Of a DNA stretch of 64,000 nucleotides, positions 29,901-41,129 are shown piece by piece. The notes beneath the pieces are model-generated. The model made no database searches, had not been told where the DNA came from, and saw only the letters and a program-made list of their open reading frames with translations. The translations under genes were made by a program, and so were the position numbers. Source of the stretch: Nematostella vectensis (Eukaryota; Cnidaria; Anthozoa; Actiniaria; Edwardsiidae). The DNA is taken from positions 12,598,887 through 12,662,886 of the forward strand of contig NC_064034.1 in assembly GCF_932526225.1 (NCBI RefSeq), read 5' to 3'. Every line of letters begins with the position of its first letter. Within the stretch, counting starts at the first letter, position 1.

Positions 29901-32054
29901 GCTATTCGACTTACGATACTTTGTATCGGCATTCGACTTACGACAATTTGTCTAGTCATTCGACTTACGACACCTTGTCTCGGCATTTGATTTACATCAA
30001 TTTGTCTCGTCATTCGACTTACGACAATTCATATAGTCATTCGACTTACGACAATCCATCTCATCATTCGACTTACGACAATTTTTTCTCATCGTTCAAC
30101 TTACTACAATTTTTCTCGTCTGAGTTGTCTCCGCAGTCGTCCCGGTCGTCACATCTCCAGCTACTTTGAATACAGCGTTGATTATGGCATTGAAACATAC
30201 CGCTGGCACATTTGAACGAAATTCCTATCAGACATACAAAAGGTAAAAAAATGTCATTATATCAATTTCACTGTTATCTATCTACGTTATAAGTTACATA
30301 CGCGGTCTTTCTGGCAACCAAATGCGTTTCGTTTGGTGCAAGAAAAGCGCATTCTTTTGAAATATTTGAACACTAAATCAACAACGAGACCCCTATTTTT
30401 CATGTCGAGCAATGTGCCTACTTTTAGTCTGGTTTCTCTGCGTGTCACTAGTTGTAAGAAACTGTCTTCGCATTCCCCTACCTTTTCCCTTGATTTGCGA
30501 ATTAAAAAAGAGCCTCTGTGTTTAATTTTCGAAGGTTTACGCGTCGAAACATGCAAAACAAGCACGTCGAAACATGCAAAACAAGCACGGCTAAAAAAAA
30601 GCGCGAGCAATGGCCTACTACTAAAAAAATGGACTATAACGCTTTCCCTTTGCTCCGATTATGTGAATCTTATTTTCTCTAGAGAGAAGAATTCATTTTT
30701 GTATACGTACGTTTTGCACAACAAGCTTTTGAAACCCAGATACTTCTGGTACGATCTGGTATAAAAAAACGTGTTCATATGACACCGTGATGGGGATATA
30801 ATCCTGTTGTTTCAGTATAATTCTACGACCTGATGACGTGTGATCAGTGAATAGGATTCGGACGCCTATCCTAAACATATAAAGTATTCTTATCAAGCGT
30901 ATACCAAAAAAGTGTACGTGTAAACTGCAAAACCGTCTATAAAAAAGCATGATAAGATTTCTTAAAACGCTAGGATTATTTAACTAGTAACGCGAGTCCT
31001 TTAAATATTTTTCCTGCGGAGAAGATGTCAAACCTTCGCTAGAAGGAAGAGTGCAGGGTACAAATCCTTTGAACGCCAGGAACGCACGTACGCATAGCGA
31101 ATCCTATTGCTCCAGGTCGTAATCCTCTTTGCAGAAACCGCCCCAGCAAACATGCTTCACTGTGAACTAATATTTATCCTAGGTTTTTATTTCTTTCTTA
31201 GATCCTCGCTTTCCTTATTCCGTCGGAATAAGCCGCGCTACTGCATTCGTCCATTCTATGCGCGATCGAAAAAGTAAATGCTATTTGGTATGGAAGTCAA
31301 ATGTGTAATGGCATCTTGGGATATGGGGTAAACAGGTAGATAACAGAATGTCCGCATACTGGCAGCCAACTTTTAAATACAAGACTAATCAACATTGCGA
31401 TGTAATATATTGTGCAATTGTGGAGCACATGTGCAAAGAGAAACAAAAGGAATTGCAACGCATTTGCAGTATAAAAAGCGCTAAGAGCTAAATAACCCCA
31501 TCATACTGGGTGGCAAATTCCTGGGTCGTACGATCTTAACCTTTTTAAAGCGTGCTAAGCATTGATAAGGCTACCAACGGGGGCTGCGCGCTCATAGCAA
31601 ACGCAATTCATAGCAAGACTACATTGCTGGCATGGCCTGCGTGTTATCTATATAGCAAGGGCTTTCGTAGATTTCCTTCTCGGTGTTTGGTTGTGTCGCG
31701 CGCGTTTTGTTTGACGTTAATGACACGCCCTCCTGACACCTTCCCCCATCCCAGAGCAACACATCAACGCATGGATCAGCGAATCTTGGCTCTACCTTTT
31801 GGCTGAAGAATTGTTTAAATGTCCATGACCGATATTCTCAACTGCCTATTGGATTTAAGAGCTTATGTATTGTTTGTTGTAGCAATTTGTACGAACAGTC
31901 CGACTGAATCGCTTGTGTTGTTATTGTTAGATAGGGTCAGAGATGCAAGATTCTTCATATCCAGATCACCGCACTCACCTCTGCTTTCAACCCCTTCCAG
32001 CGTCACTCTTGCAAGAGCAAAGAGAAGAAATGTAGAGATGATGCTACAAGCCAT
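26987..32054 (-). CDS. Predicted secreted protein of eight LDL-A modules, tandem paralogue of the VLDLR-like ligand-binding domain, 355 aa
   Basis: Exons in coding order: 31979-32054, 30105-30224, 29600-29716, 29122-29247, 28451-28564, 28233-28352, 27895-28047, 27295-27411, 26987-27111 (1068 nt). Exon 1 is a 76-nt signal-peptide exon ([15 protein letters not shown]), the same length and phase as exon 1 of the downstream receptor. Each later exon is one LDL-A module with six Cys and the acidic DxSDE calcium-binding end. Modules 1-7 match receptor modules 1-7 in order: both first modules have CIQ.(S/A)WRCDD.DDCGD, both thirds have (S)FTCAN, both sixths open with a Pro-rich stretch. The eighth module instead resembles receptor module 2 (CRNGRCV.K.WVCDG). 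TAG follows its last Cys directly. No EGF, propeller or membrane segment follows. Likely a soluble ligand-binding protein (inference). Confidence 0.85.
28600..28690. repeat. Degenerate short tandem repeat (AACAGTTTTT-like)
   Basis: About six imperfect copies of a 12-16 bp AACAGTTTTTCACC-like unit in an intron of the secreted LDL-A gene. No other feature seen. Confidence 0.7.
29904..30120 (-). repeat. Eight tandem 27-bp repeats carrying a 5' splice site
   Basis: The core TTCGACTTACGACAAT recurs with starts at about 29904, 29931, 29958, 29985, 30012, 30039, 30066 and 30094 (spacing 27 six times, then 28). On the gene strand most copies read as the end of an LDL-A exon plus donor: AA(A)TTGT-C-GTAAGTCGAAT. 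The copy nearest the exon is the real donor of LDL-A 1, at 30105/30104. So the exon end and its 5' splice site have been amplified into the intron. Confidence 0.93.
30225..31978 (-). other. Intron 1 of the secreted LDL-A gene
   Basis: No coding exon recognised. A perfect 9-bp hairpin (CTTATTCCG, T, CGGAATAAG) lies near 31215-31233. Confidence 0.55.
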
Positions 32055-32197
32055 TCTCACCAAAGCTAATGAGAATCGCGATAAACTTTCTTGTGTGAGC
32101 GGATGTTTGTTTTATCGTTACAAGTTAAGGGGCCTTTCGTCGAATGCTCACCTCAGAAACACTGCGGCACAATGAGAGATGGAACCCATCCAGCGAC

Positions 32198-32252
32198 ATT
32201 AGCATATTGCACAAAACCACACGATACCTCACGCCACCTGACGTCACATGCA
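32198..32252 (-). promoter_or_regulatory. Shared promoter block of the secreted LDL-A gene
   Basis: It lies about 144 bp upstream of the ATG at 32054. It carries ATTAGCATAT, ACCACACGA, TCACGCCACCTGACGTCA and ATGCA in the same order and over the same 55 bp as 23505-23559. On the gene strand it holds a CRE palindrome, an E-box and an octamer-like site. Confidence 0.75.
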
Positions 32253-32462
32253 GACGTCTCTGGTCACACAATCTTCCTGAATTGAGTAAGGTCAAGTAAG
32301 ATAACCAGGTAACGGCCTCCGAGTCAGTGCATTTGAGCAATTTTGCTTCTTATAATCGAGGGAGTCATTTAGCTTGTTTCAACACAGGGCTATTAGTAAC
32401 CTCCACGATTACTCTGTTGACCATTTGTCTAGTTGTGGAGTTCCCTTACACATGGAGTGAAC

Positions 32463-32945
32463 ATAATTTTCTATATTGGCTGCAGGGCCACCCTACCTAG
32501 GTATACGATTTCTTTAGAGCGCCCCACTTTGATTGCCTCCCGGGGGGAATTCTTCAAGGTAAAAGTGATAAAGATGCTCGTCGGAAAATTCGAAAAGCAC
32601 CAGCACGACCAAAAATTGCTACCCTAAACAATACATCAGGAGCCTTAAAATTACCATTTAAGAGAAAAGCCTATTTTTTTATAATTTTCTATATTGGCTG
32701 CAGAGCCACCCTACCTAGGTATACGATTTCTTTAGAGCGCCCCACTTTGATTGCCTCCCGGGTAGACATACGATTTCTTTAGAGCGCCCCACGTTGATTG
32801 CCTCCCGGGGGGAATTCTTCAAGGTAAAAGTGATAAAGATGCTCGTCGGAAAATTCGAAAAGCACCAGCACGACCAAAAATTGCTACCCTAAACAATACA
32901 TCAGGAGCCTTAAAATTACCATTTAAGAGAAAAGCCTATTTTTTT
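32463..32945. repeat. Tandem duplication of a 218-bp unit with a nested ~47-bp duplication
   Basis: Copy 1 is 32463-32680; copy 2 starts at 32681 with the same ATAATTTTCTATATTGGC and runs to about 32945. Copy 2 is longer because a segment around TACGATTTCTTTAGAGCGCC is repeated inside it. The copies are nearly identical, so the event is recent. No coding or transposon motif. Confidence 0.92.
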
Positions 32946-34025
32946 CTCGGATACACCCTAAATCTTCTGAGAGCTGCAACACGACCCTTTCACAGAGGCC
33001 TACACCATACTTTTTCACCCTTGTGTTGATTTATGGCTTGCCGTAGATGTTGTTTTTCTGCAGTTTGTCTGATATCTCTTTTTGTTATACCACTAAATCG
33101 CGACTAGTTTCTAATGCACCCCCCCCCCCCTCACATTTGTTTTTATTCGTGAAAATACAGGGGGCGGGTGGCTCGAGCCCCTCCCAATGTTACGGTTTTG
33201 CCATTACACCCTTTTTTGTGTAAAAACCATAAGAACAAGAACTACAGAAAAGAGGGAATGTTTGTACTATGCACGGAAAAATAAAAGCAATACACAAGAT
33301 GGTCGATAAACCAAGGATCATAGAAAAGTCAGCCAAACAATAAACGAATGTTATGCATTAAAAAAAAACAATTCTTTTGTAAAGGTTCCCTCCTTCTGCT
33401 CTCCAAAATTATATTATTTTCACAATTTATTGAATGTGAACAAAACAAGAACAAGGTAAAAGCAAGCTCGTCGAAGCTTGCCACCCTTTTATTCATGGTG
33501 ATCAGAGATTCTATAAAACGAGTACACTATTTTTTTATAAGAACGTCTAATTTTCAGTTGAGGCTGAGCCCTTCTTATTTTTCGAGCATTTTAAGGCTGA
33601 AAACGTTCTTATCGATGTTCTTAAATTTCAGTTACCTGAAATCAAAACAGAACTACACAAATGATCAATAACAATAGTATTTTAAGTCGCTAGTATAAGC
33701 ACAATTTGATTCTTCACTTTTAGAGCGATATCACTCTAATAAAAAAAATATGTTGCTGCTATCTGAGCTTCGGCATGTTCTTAAATTTTGGCGAAATCCC
33801 AGGCTGGACGTTCTTATAAAAAAGATTCTTATAAAAAAAAGAGTGTAACATATCAAAGTAAATCGATACACAGCCATCCACTACAGTATAACTCGTCATT
33901 CTGTCCCGTTAACTAGGCCTTATGATAATATCCGCAATAAGTGTATAGTTCATTTGCTAAAAACATCATATTTTTGTCATTAGCATTTTCCCAATTAGAT
34001 TTGTTTTGAATGGTTTGTCATGTTC
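32946..34025. other. Spacer between the secreted LDL-A gene and BRIX1
   Basis: Apart from the TA-flanked MITE and a C tract near 33119-33130, no feature seen. The BRIX1 3'UTR must enter from the right; no clear AATAAA was found on its strand. Confidence 0.5.
33525..33845. mobile_element. MITE with TA target duplication (Tc1/mariner-like ends)
   Basis: The left end is CACTATTTTTTTATAAGAACG and the right end CTTATAAAAAAAAGAGTG. Both are flanked by TA (33523-33524 and 33846-33847). GTTCTTAAATTT-type sequence recurs inside. 321 bp, non-coding. The TA duplication suggests Tc1/mariner-related mobilisation (inference). Confidence 0.7.
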
Positions 34026-37000
34026 TTAAAGATGTTGGCTTTTCTGCTTGTTGCTGCGTGCTTTGTCGAGGTCTGATTGGGTGATAGTGTAGAACACGTC
34101 ATCCACGTCGTCAGCATCACGTGGAAGATCCTTGTTGGCCTCTCGGCGAGCTTCTAGGGACTGCTTGGCGTCCACGCGATCCAGGTAGCGGAAGGCAGCC
34201 TTGCGGCGAACAATGCGGCGGTACTGAGGAAATTGACACATCATTTAAAGAAGGGCGATCACGGCGCCCTTTTACGGTCCCGCACAATACAGCGTCACAC
34301 AAAGCACATTCCCATCGGCTTATTCAAGCGAGTAACTGAGATATCTTGAATGAGATATCATCAATAAATTATCAGACATAATTCGTGGATGATTATTATT
34401 TCTTGCAAAACAAACGTTGATATTTCAGAAATTTTGTGCTAAAACAGGCCAGGGTTACACACCCTCGGTGGTATCCCTATACCCAAGCAGGGGGCTGGTC
34501 CCCCCATTCCCCTCCCCAGCGAAATTAACAGTTAACTCCAGGTAAAAAGAAGGGGTTATATAACTAAACCTAACCCATAGTTCCTAGTAGTAGACATACC
34601 TCATTAGGGGACTGGTAATAAGGATTTTCGTAAAGGGTAGGTCCACCAAAGCTGCCTTCAAATATCCGGATTGGGTTCAGGACAAATCTTGGACCTTACA
34701 AATATAGCACACAAGTCAACATTTTTGTGTCAAATGAGAAGAAATCTTTACAGTAAACTATGAAAGCTTTCAGAAAGAACTAGTTTGGATTTAACAGAGT
34801 GTAGTTGGAGTATTTACTAAAATTTGCAACTCACCAATCTCTAACATCGTGCCATCCTCTTCTACAATCTGTAAATGAACAACAATCAATCTACTGTACT
34901 GTAATTATCACAATTAGGCCTAAAAGATGAGCATTGTTTCATATTAAGTGTACATTATATATAGTGCAAGTTACAGCAATAACAATTGGCCCACCCTTAG
35001 ATCCCCTCATGTACCACATGCATTGCCTCTTGTGTTCCACTATTTACCTGGAAATTTCTAACCCATATTCTATTGTCTTGTATGGAGAAGGTCATGACTC
35101 GATCAACAAATGGCTTGCTCTTTGGGTGATTAAGTGGTGTTCCAAATATCTAATAGCCATGCATAAATGGAATTAGTATAGGACAACATAAAACGACATT
35201 GAAATACACGTATCAGTTACAGATTATGTTTCAATCCAAGCTGCATATGACTTACTTGTATAAACATTTCCTTGAGAATCACATTATGTGGTGTTTTATC
35301 AAAATGCTGCAACGAAATTCAAACAAAGTTAAATTACAGTGACACCCAAAATTATTGCAACATTTGACTGCAGTAACCTTGGTAGAAAACAGAGGTTAAC
35401 ATGATTCGCATCTCTGCAGTCGGATGATCTAATAATTATCAATATTGAGATGAGTGCCAGCTTTACAGATGTATTGACAAGTGTAAATGTTGTATTTGTC
35501 ATCACATCAAATCTGTGCTGTATTTTTATGGATTGTAGACCAAGAGAAGATTGCAACAAATTTAAAAAAAAAACTGAACCCCTGTTTCTTTTTTAGAAAA
35601 ATATTATGGACTACATTGTAAGTGAACGAAAACTTAAATCCATCAAATATATCCAAAATCATACTCACTTCATCAAAAGATAGAATAGGTCGAGATCCTT
35701 TAAGACAGTTTCCTGTTAACTTGAGCTCATCCATGGTATGAACTAGAAGAAATAAAACAGATAGTTTTATAACTATGAGAGTTTAGAACTATGTATATGC
35801 AGCTGGAAGTTTTAAATCAAGTCTTAACTAGAATTATTTGCAGTCCAGAACCTGTGTTTTATGTAGTATCATCACAGTAGTTTACTAACTCGGTATTCAG
35901 GTTCAAGATAACAACTTTTTGTTTGTTTGATTTTTTTGTATCATGCACTAAATTTAGGGTATACTTACTATTTTCAACTAAAAATTTAACTGAAGGCCCA
36001 TGAGGAGTACATGATAACCTGACCAAAAATGACACAAATAAAGGTTAAATAATTTTACATTCATCCTCACATATTTTAATCAACAAATCCAAACACTTTT
36101 ACCTACCACATAAAGAGGTCTTTCTTTTTTCTCATCTCAAGAAATATGCACTTGTTGCAGTTTTTCATCTCACACACCTAACAAAGCAGTAGAATATAAT
36201 CAGAAGGAAAGGCTACTGTAGCAAATATTATTTTCATCACTTCTTTTACTAACCTCATTTACAATAAAGAGCTTATCTTTTCTATCAAGCTTTGTTTCTA
36301 TAACAAACAGAAAATAAAGATAATATCGCATTCATATGAAAGTACATATGAGTCCCGGGGGTGGGTGGGTGAGGGACAGACAGGGGTGGGGGGGGAGGGG
36401 GAAACAGACTGGGGTGCTCAACAGCAAAAATCCAATTTAACCCTAACACTAAGGGTTTGGTTAACAACAATTCTTACCCCTAAGAGATAGCACACTGGGT
36501 GTGGTCAAAGGAATTTTCAACCCTGAGAGTTTTAATCAAATCAAAATCAAATAAAATCAAATCATCCGAAAGAAGGGGATTTTTTTCCTTATGAGATCTG
36601 CATAATTTTTTGGACCAGTTTCTGATCTGTTCAAACAAAAAATAAATAAAAATAATAATAAAATAAATAGAGAAAAAAATGTTCCTACCAGCTTGCTATT
36701 CCTATGAACAAAATCCAAATTCGATTACCCATATTTTTATTCAATTGTATTAAGCTATGTGTATGTGTAGAATCGCCTTTTTAATATTTTACGCTAGTGA
36801 TGACTGAAATAGAAATTTAGCCTAAATCCGCTAAATAGCGCAAAAATCACCGTAATTTTTTTTTTGAGATACAGCCCTACTCTGTAATTTTGTGCAGAAA
36901 ATAGGTAATTCTGATTTTTTTTTTATTATTAACAATTACCCCCCTTTCTATTAGGTTCTGTTTAGGTTCTGATTCGGTTCTGTTTAGGTTCTAAGAAATT

Positions 37001-38108
37001 TTAGAGAAGATGTGGGTTTCAATCGTTTATTTCAAAGAGTGGTGAAGTTCAAAGGTCCTTGAAAGACTGAACAAACCCATAAAGCGAAAATCCTTTGTTG
37101 GAGCACTATATACTTGTAGAAAGCTCAAGTAAGACTTGATCGACGATAAATTTGCATATGTACTTGAATACTTTGATGTTTGCTGGACATAACAAAGTGT
37201 GGACTAGGTGTTACTCACAATCCCCATTGTGCGTTGCTTAATGTTTTGAAGCTCGCCTTTCATGAATTCGCTCGAAAAAATTGATTTTGAATTTGCTTTT
37301 TTGAGGATAACAGAAAGAGGGAATTTCTTGAAAACCAGTGATGACAAATGTTTTAGTACGGTCTTTGATATGGATATACTTTTGGGTGATTTCTGGCAAC
37401 AAAATTAACCTCCAGTATTACATTAATTGAGCACTTTTTAGTGCTGTAAATTTCAACATGGAAAACAATTAAAAAGATTTGGATGTATTAATAAACAGTC
37501 GTAGGTTTAACTCACATACAAGCATAGCTTATTCCCATTCTGCCTACTGTACATTCTACTCGTCATCTTACCTGCTTTATGGTGGGGAAGTAGAACTCTT
37601 AGATCCAACATCAAGTGTCTTGCTCTGAAAACAAACCATTTTTCAACAAATCAGATTGAGTGAATGAAGGGAGAATGGTAATAAAAAAGCCATTTGCTTG
37701 TTTAACAAGGAATGCCCATTTCTGACTCTAGTGTGTTCGATTTCAGCCTTCGAGACTCTAAAACTAAATACTAGAATAAGCTAAATACCTGTACGTTATT
37801 CCACGTGAAGAAAATATGAGAACCCTCTGTTTATTTGTCCACTTTGGCTGTGTAAGGAAGCGAATCCAAGAAAGAGTTTTATGACAATGTTCATCCATAA
37901 AGCACGTGTAACAACACAGACCAACAACAACGAAGAATTCGAGGCAATTTTTATCGGCACCAAGAAAAAACATGGGCATGGTTGATAGATGCAGACAATA
38001 CAGGGTGCAGCTCCATCCTACCTTTTTCGATTTCTTATCCACCACGACCTCATCGTTATTATTTTCTTCGTCTCCGGTCTCCTCGTGTTTTCGCTTTCTC
38101 GGCGCCAT
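34026..38108 (-). CDS. BRIX1: Ribosome biogenesis protein BRX1 homologue, 305 aa, 12 exons
   Basis: Exons in coding order: 38022-38108, 37789-37847, 37572-37624, 36254-36297, 36107-36177, 35969-36018, 35669-35742, 35256-35306, 35048-35149, 34835-34868, 34600-34694, 34026-34223 (918 nt). After a Lys/Glu-rich N-terminus (MAPRKRKHEETGDEENNND) comes the Brix domain, about residues 30-240: NKQRVLIFSSRGITYR, VCEMKNCNKC, LKLTGNCLKGSRPILSFD, IRIFEGSFGGPTLYENPYY, then a basic C-terminus. These are hallmark BRX1 segments. BRX1 acts in the nucleolus in assembly of the large ribosomal subunit. Length fits the family (human about 350, yeast about 290). The start is the ATG of the basic leader; exon 1 ends in phase 0. 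A G-rich tract near 36355-36405 lies in an intron. Confidence 0.96.
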
Positions 38109-38595
38109 CTTGTTTACTGAGTAACCAGGCTTATTAGCTGTGTGACCAGGCCTCACAGTGCCGCATTTTCATCGCGGGCTCGTGTTGCGTTAGACCACAA
38201 CAAATCAATACTTTTTTTTTCTTTCTTGTCATTTACAGTCAGCGTTTTATTCCCAGATTATAAGGTAGGAAGTTGTGTTCTCGCATTGTCATTATTATCA
38301 TTTTGTATATATACCCTCCTGGAGTGCGTACATAGCCTACATCGGCTCGCCTCCTTGTACAGTTGTGAGTTTTTTTGCTATTTATTTGATATCATGCCTA
38401 AAACGTTCCTATTTATGTGTTGCGCTCCTGCCGTGCTGAACTTAATAATTTAAATATTGCACATAGGAAATTCGAAATCTGATTCGATCAAGTTCGACAC
38501 GGTGCTACGTACGGCCCCATTCATTCTTCGCGCTCATAACGTGCAGAATCTAATTGTCTCGTTGTATTGACATAAATACACCCATTGAATGAAGC

Positions 38596-39508
38596 CCGGC
38601 CCTACTAATCGATAAAAATCGATAATCGTAAACTAATCGAATTACTCAACGTTAATCGATATAAATCAGTTGATTATTATTGATTGACATTGGAAATCGA
38701 TAATAATCGATACTCAAAAACAAGAGTACTCAATCATATTGATTATCGATTAATATCAGGTTTTATAGATTTCTTATATTTAAAACTGACTGCTGGAAAA
38801 TTGAATCTGTAATCAACAGTTACCACATAAACAGGGAATGGTACTTCTAGCATCTAGGCCTGTCTTTATCTGTTAATGTTATTTCATCTCAAGTACTTTC
38901 AATATGAGTAATAATTCAAGATTTGAAGTTGTCATGAAGGGATTCCATGACATTCCAGTTTCAGAATTTCACGATTAGGTTTGGCAGGCAGAAGCACTAA
39001 GTGTGAACAGGGCGTTGTACATCGTATTATACATACTTCGTACTTATACATCGTAGGGTTGTACTTACATGTTTTCCAATCAGCTTTTCCAACGGCTGAG
39101 TAGTGTTCAGAAATATCTTATCGAGAATTACATGGAATGTTTTTGTTATCTTGTATATTGTGAATGTGGTTTGCAAATGGTAAAGCTGAGCCCTTTTGAA
39201 GCGATATGAAGACTGGCTTTGTTTATCTTACCTTGTCTATCTGATTTTATTTGAAGAAACACAGTCAAACAATTTTCAAGATTATGCCGGTTAAGGGTGA
39301 TACATTTCAAAGGAATGGACAGAAATTGATGTTTATCAATATAATCAATAATAATTGATAATTTCAATATTTTTTTATAAAAATCGATACTCACACAGTT
39401 TCACGTTTTATCGATTTCTATTGATTTCTGATATTAATCAATTGATCGATATTGATTATTATCGAATACTATTGATTGATTATCGGAATTTTAGATTGGT
39501 AGGGCCGG
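38596..39508. mobile_element. Inverted-repeat element rich in ATCGAT motifs
   Basis: CCGGCCCTACTAATCGAT at the left is matched by ATTGGTAGGGCCGG at the right (ends about 38596 and 39508). Both subterminal regions carry many ATCGAT / ATTGATTA copies (38610-38760 and 39330-39490); the centre is different. This looks like a non-autonomous DNA transposon with clustered subterminal sites. Flanks GAATGAAG and AAATAAAG may be a decayed 8-bp duplication. Confidence 0.75.
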
Positions 39509-40468
39509 AAATAAAGGTTGCTCCCGAGAATCAGGGTATCATAACCCGCAATTGTGCATGGGGAACATATAAATGGCATGAAACCTGGTCCCTTACAGCC
39601 GTGTTAACGTTAAGAGGCACATTAATAAGGATGTTAAAACTTTCTAATCCTGACTTTGTTTTTAGTTACGCTTATTTTCTTTTTTATTTCATACCCATAA
39701 AGCACTGCGGGTTACAACACATGGATTCTCCAAGTGCTACCTTATTTGAAGTGGCTGTATGAATTGGGTTAACATTGATTTATACAGCACAATAAGTTTT
39801 AAGTGGTAAAAGTTGACTCAATGTTGGGTTTCCATTGCACAAAATATAAAAAAATCGGCAATCAGAAGCTCAATAATTGAATCGGTTTCATGCTCTTACC
39901 ATGCAACACGACTGGTACAGCAGGGCATAATTCAGAACCAAATGTAATTCTGCTATGTCAAACTCAATTGATTCAGACGTCAAACTGATTATGTGCCAAA
40001 TCAAAGAAAATCAATTCGACATGGCATTCAACTTATGAAACAGGATGTATAAATGGGGCCTACGACTACGTAAGTCCTGCTGCGAAAGCGCAACACCCCC
40101 TGCATCAAGTCCTCACAACCTATTTAAGGTGACTTCAATAGGTTGTCAAATGACTAACAATGAAATTTTAGCAATTGTTCATCTTAATGCTACACTGATA
40201 GAAAAAATGCCTTTGCTGTCTTATTGTTAACTACAATAAAATTAAAATTAAATACATACTTCTGCAGAGATTTACACAGGCTTTAGTTGCACAGACTTTA
40301 GGTGCATCTGCTACTTCCATTTTTCTATCACACAATTTCAATCCTGTTTATCATCTGTTTTTAATTTGGCAAATGCAATTTAGAGACTGTGGGGGTTCCA
40401 ATGCCTTTCTGCATCTGTTGCAGTCCCCTCCCCACTCTATATGCCCTCGGGGAATAGTGGGGTGGGGG

Positions 40469-40848
40469 GACAGGAGCAAAAAATGGCAACATTCAAATTG
40501 TAATGTCGTCTTAGCTTATATTTGATTGATTCTTTGAATAGATGCTCCTTGTGTAATATAAACCAAAATAAGCTCTAGTATTGTTTGGTAGATGATGATC
40601 CGTTCTTGAGATATTGCAAATTGTTAGAATCTCGATTTGTCTGAAATTGCCCAATTTGGGCGAAATTGCTACTTTTTTCATGATCTATGGCAACTTTGCT
40701 CAATCATATCTCAAGAATGGATCATCTACCAAAAAATACTAAAGCTTATTTTGTTTTATATTATGTATGGAACCTCTAGGCAAAATATAAACAAAATGTA
40801 AGCTAACACAACCTTACAATTTAAATTTTGCCATTTTTTGCTCCTGTC
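40469..40848. mobile_element. Foldback element, ~380 bp, arms ~160 bp
   Basis: GACAGGAGCAAAAAATGGC at the left is mirrored by GCCATTTTTTGCTCCTGTC at the right. The arms stay similar inward (AAATTGTAA, TTAGCTTA, ATAATATAAA.CAAAATAAGCT, TTTGGTAGATGATCC, TCTTGAGATAT). A transcript would form a long, imperfect hairpin. No coding capacity. Confidence 0.88.
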
Positions 40849-41129
40849 GGGTGGGGGAGCTGTGCTGCGATACCAATATTGCTAGCCCATAGTCAGGAGG
40901 GCCTTACTTGATTGGTTACATGGGATCAAGGTGGATCCGTAACTTAAGTCAGGGCTATAAGATGGTCACAGATAGCCTGGCATTGCATTATTGCTACCGT
41001 TTGCTAACTAAACGCACTCGATGCAGCAGCTCTCACCCTCTCCTTTTGGTAAGATTGTATGGACAAAATGACAGAATGCCTATCTTCTTCTAACCTCCAC
41101 GCTACTGTACCTTTTATTATCTTTTCCAG

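Larger units (their letters stand above)
38109..41129. other. Divergent spacer between BRIX1 (-) and PLGRKT (+)
   Basis: The genes are head to head, about 3 kb between start codons. The spacer holds two inverted-repeat elements (38596-39508 and 40469-40848). A 5'UTR exon of PLGRKT is expected here because its ATG directly follows a splice acceptor, but I cannot place it. A shared promoter just right of 38108 is possible but unproven. Confidence 0.5.

Noticed and set aside
8790-32054. One single giant receptor gene with 16 LDL-A modules
   Set aside because: An in-frame TAG ends the upstream module series, AATAAA follows, and a second signal-peptide exon with its own promoter block begins at 23447. 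Chimeric splicing stays possible and is listed as a finding.
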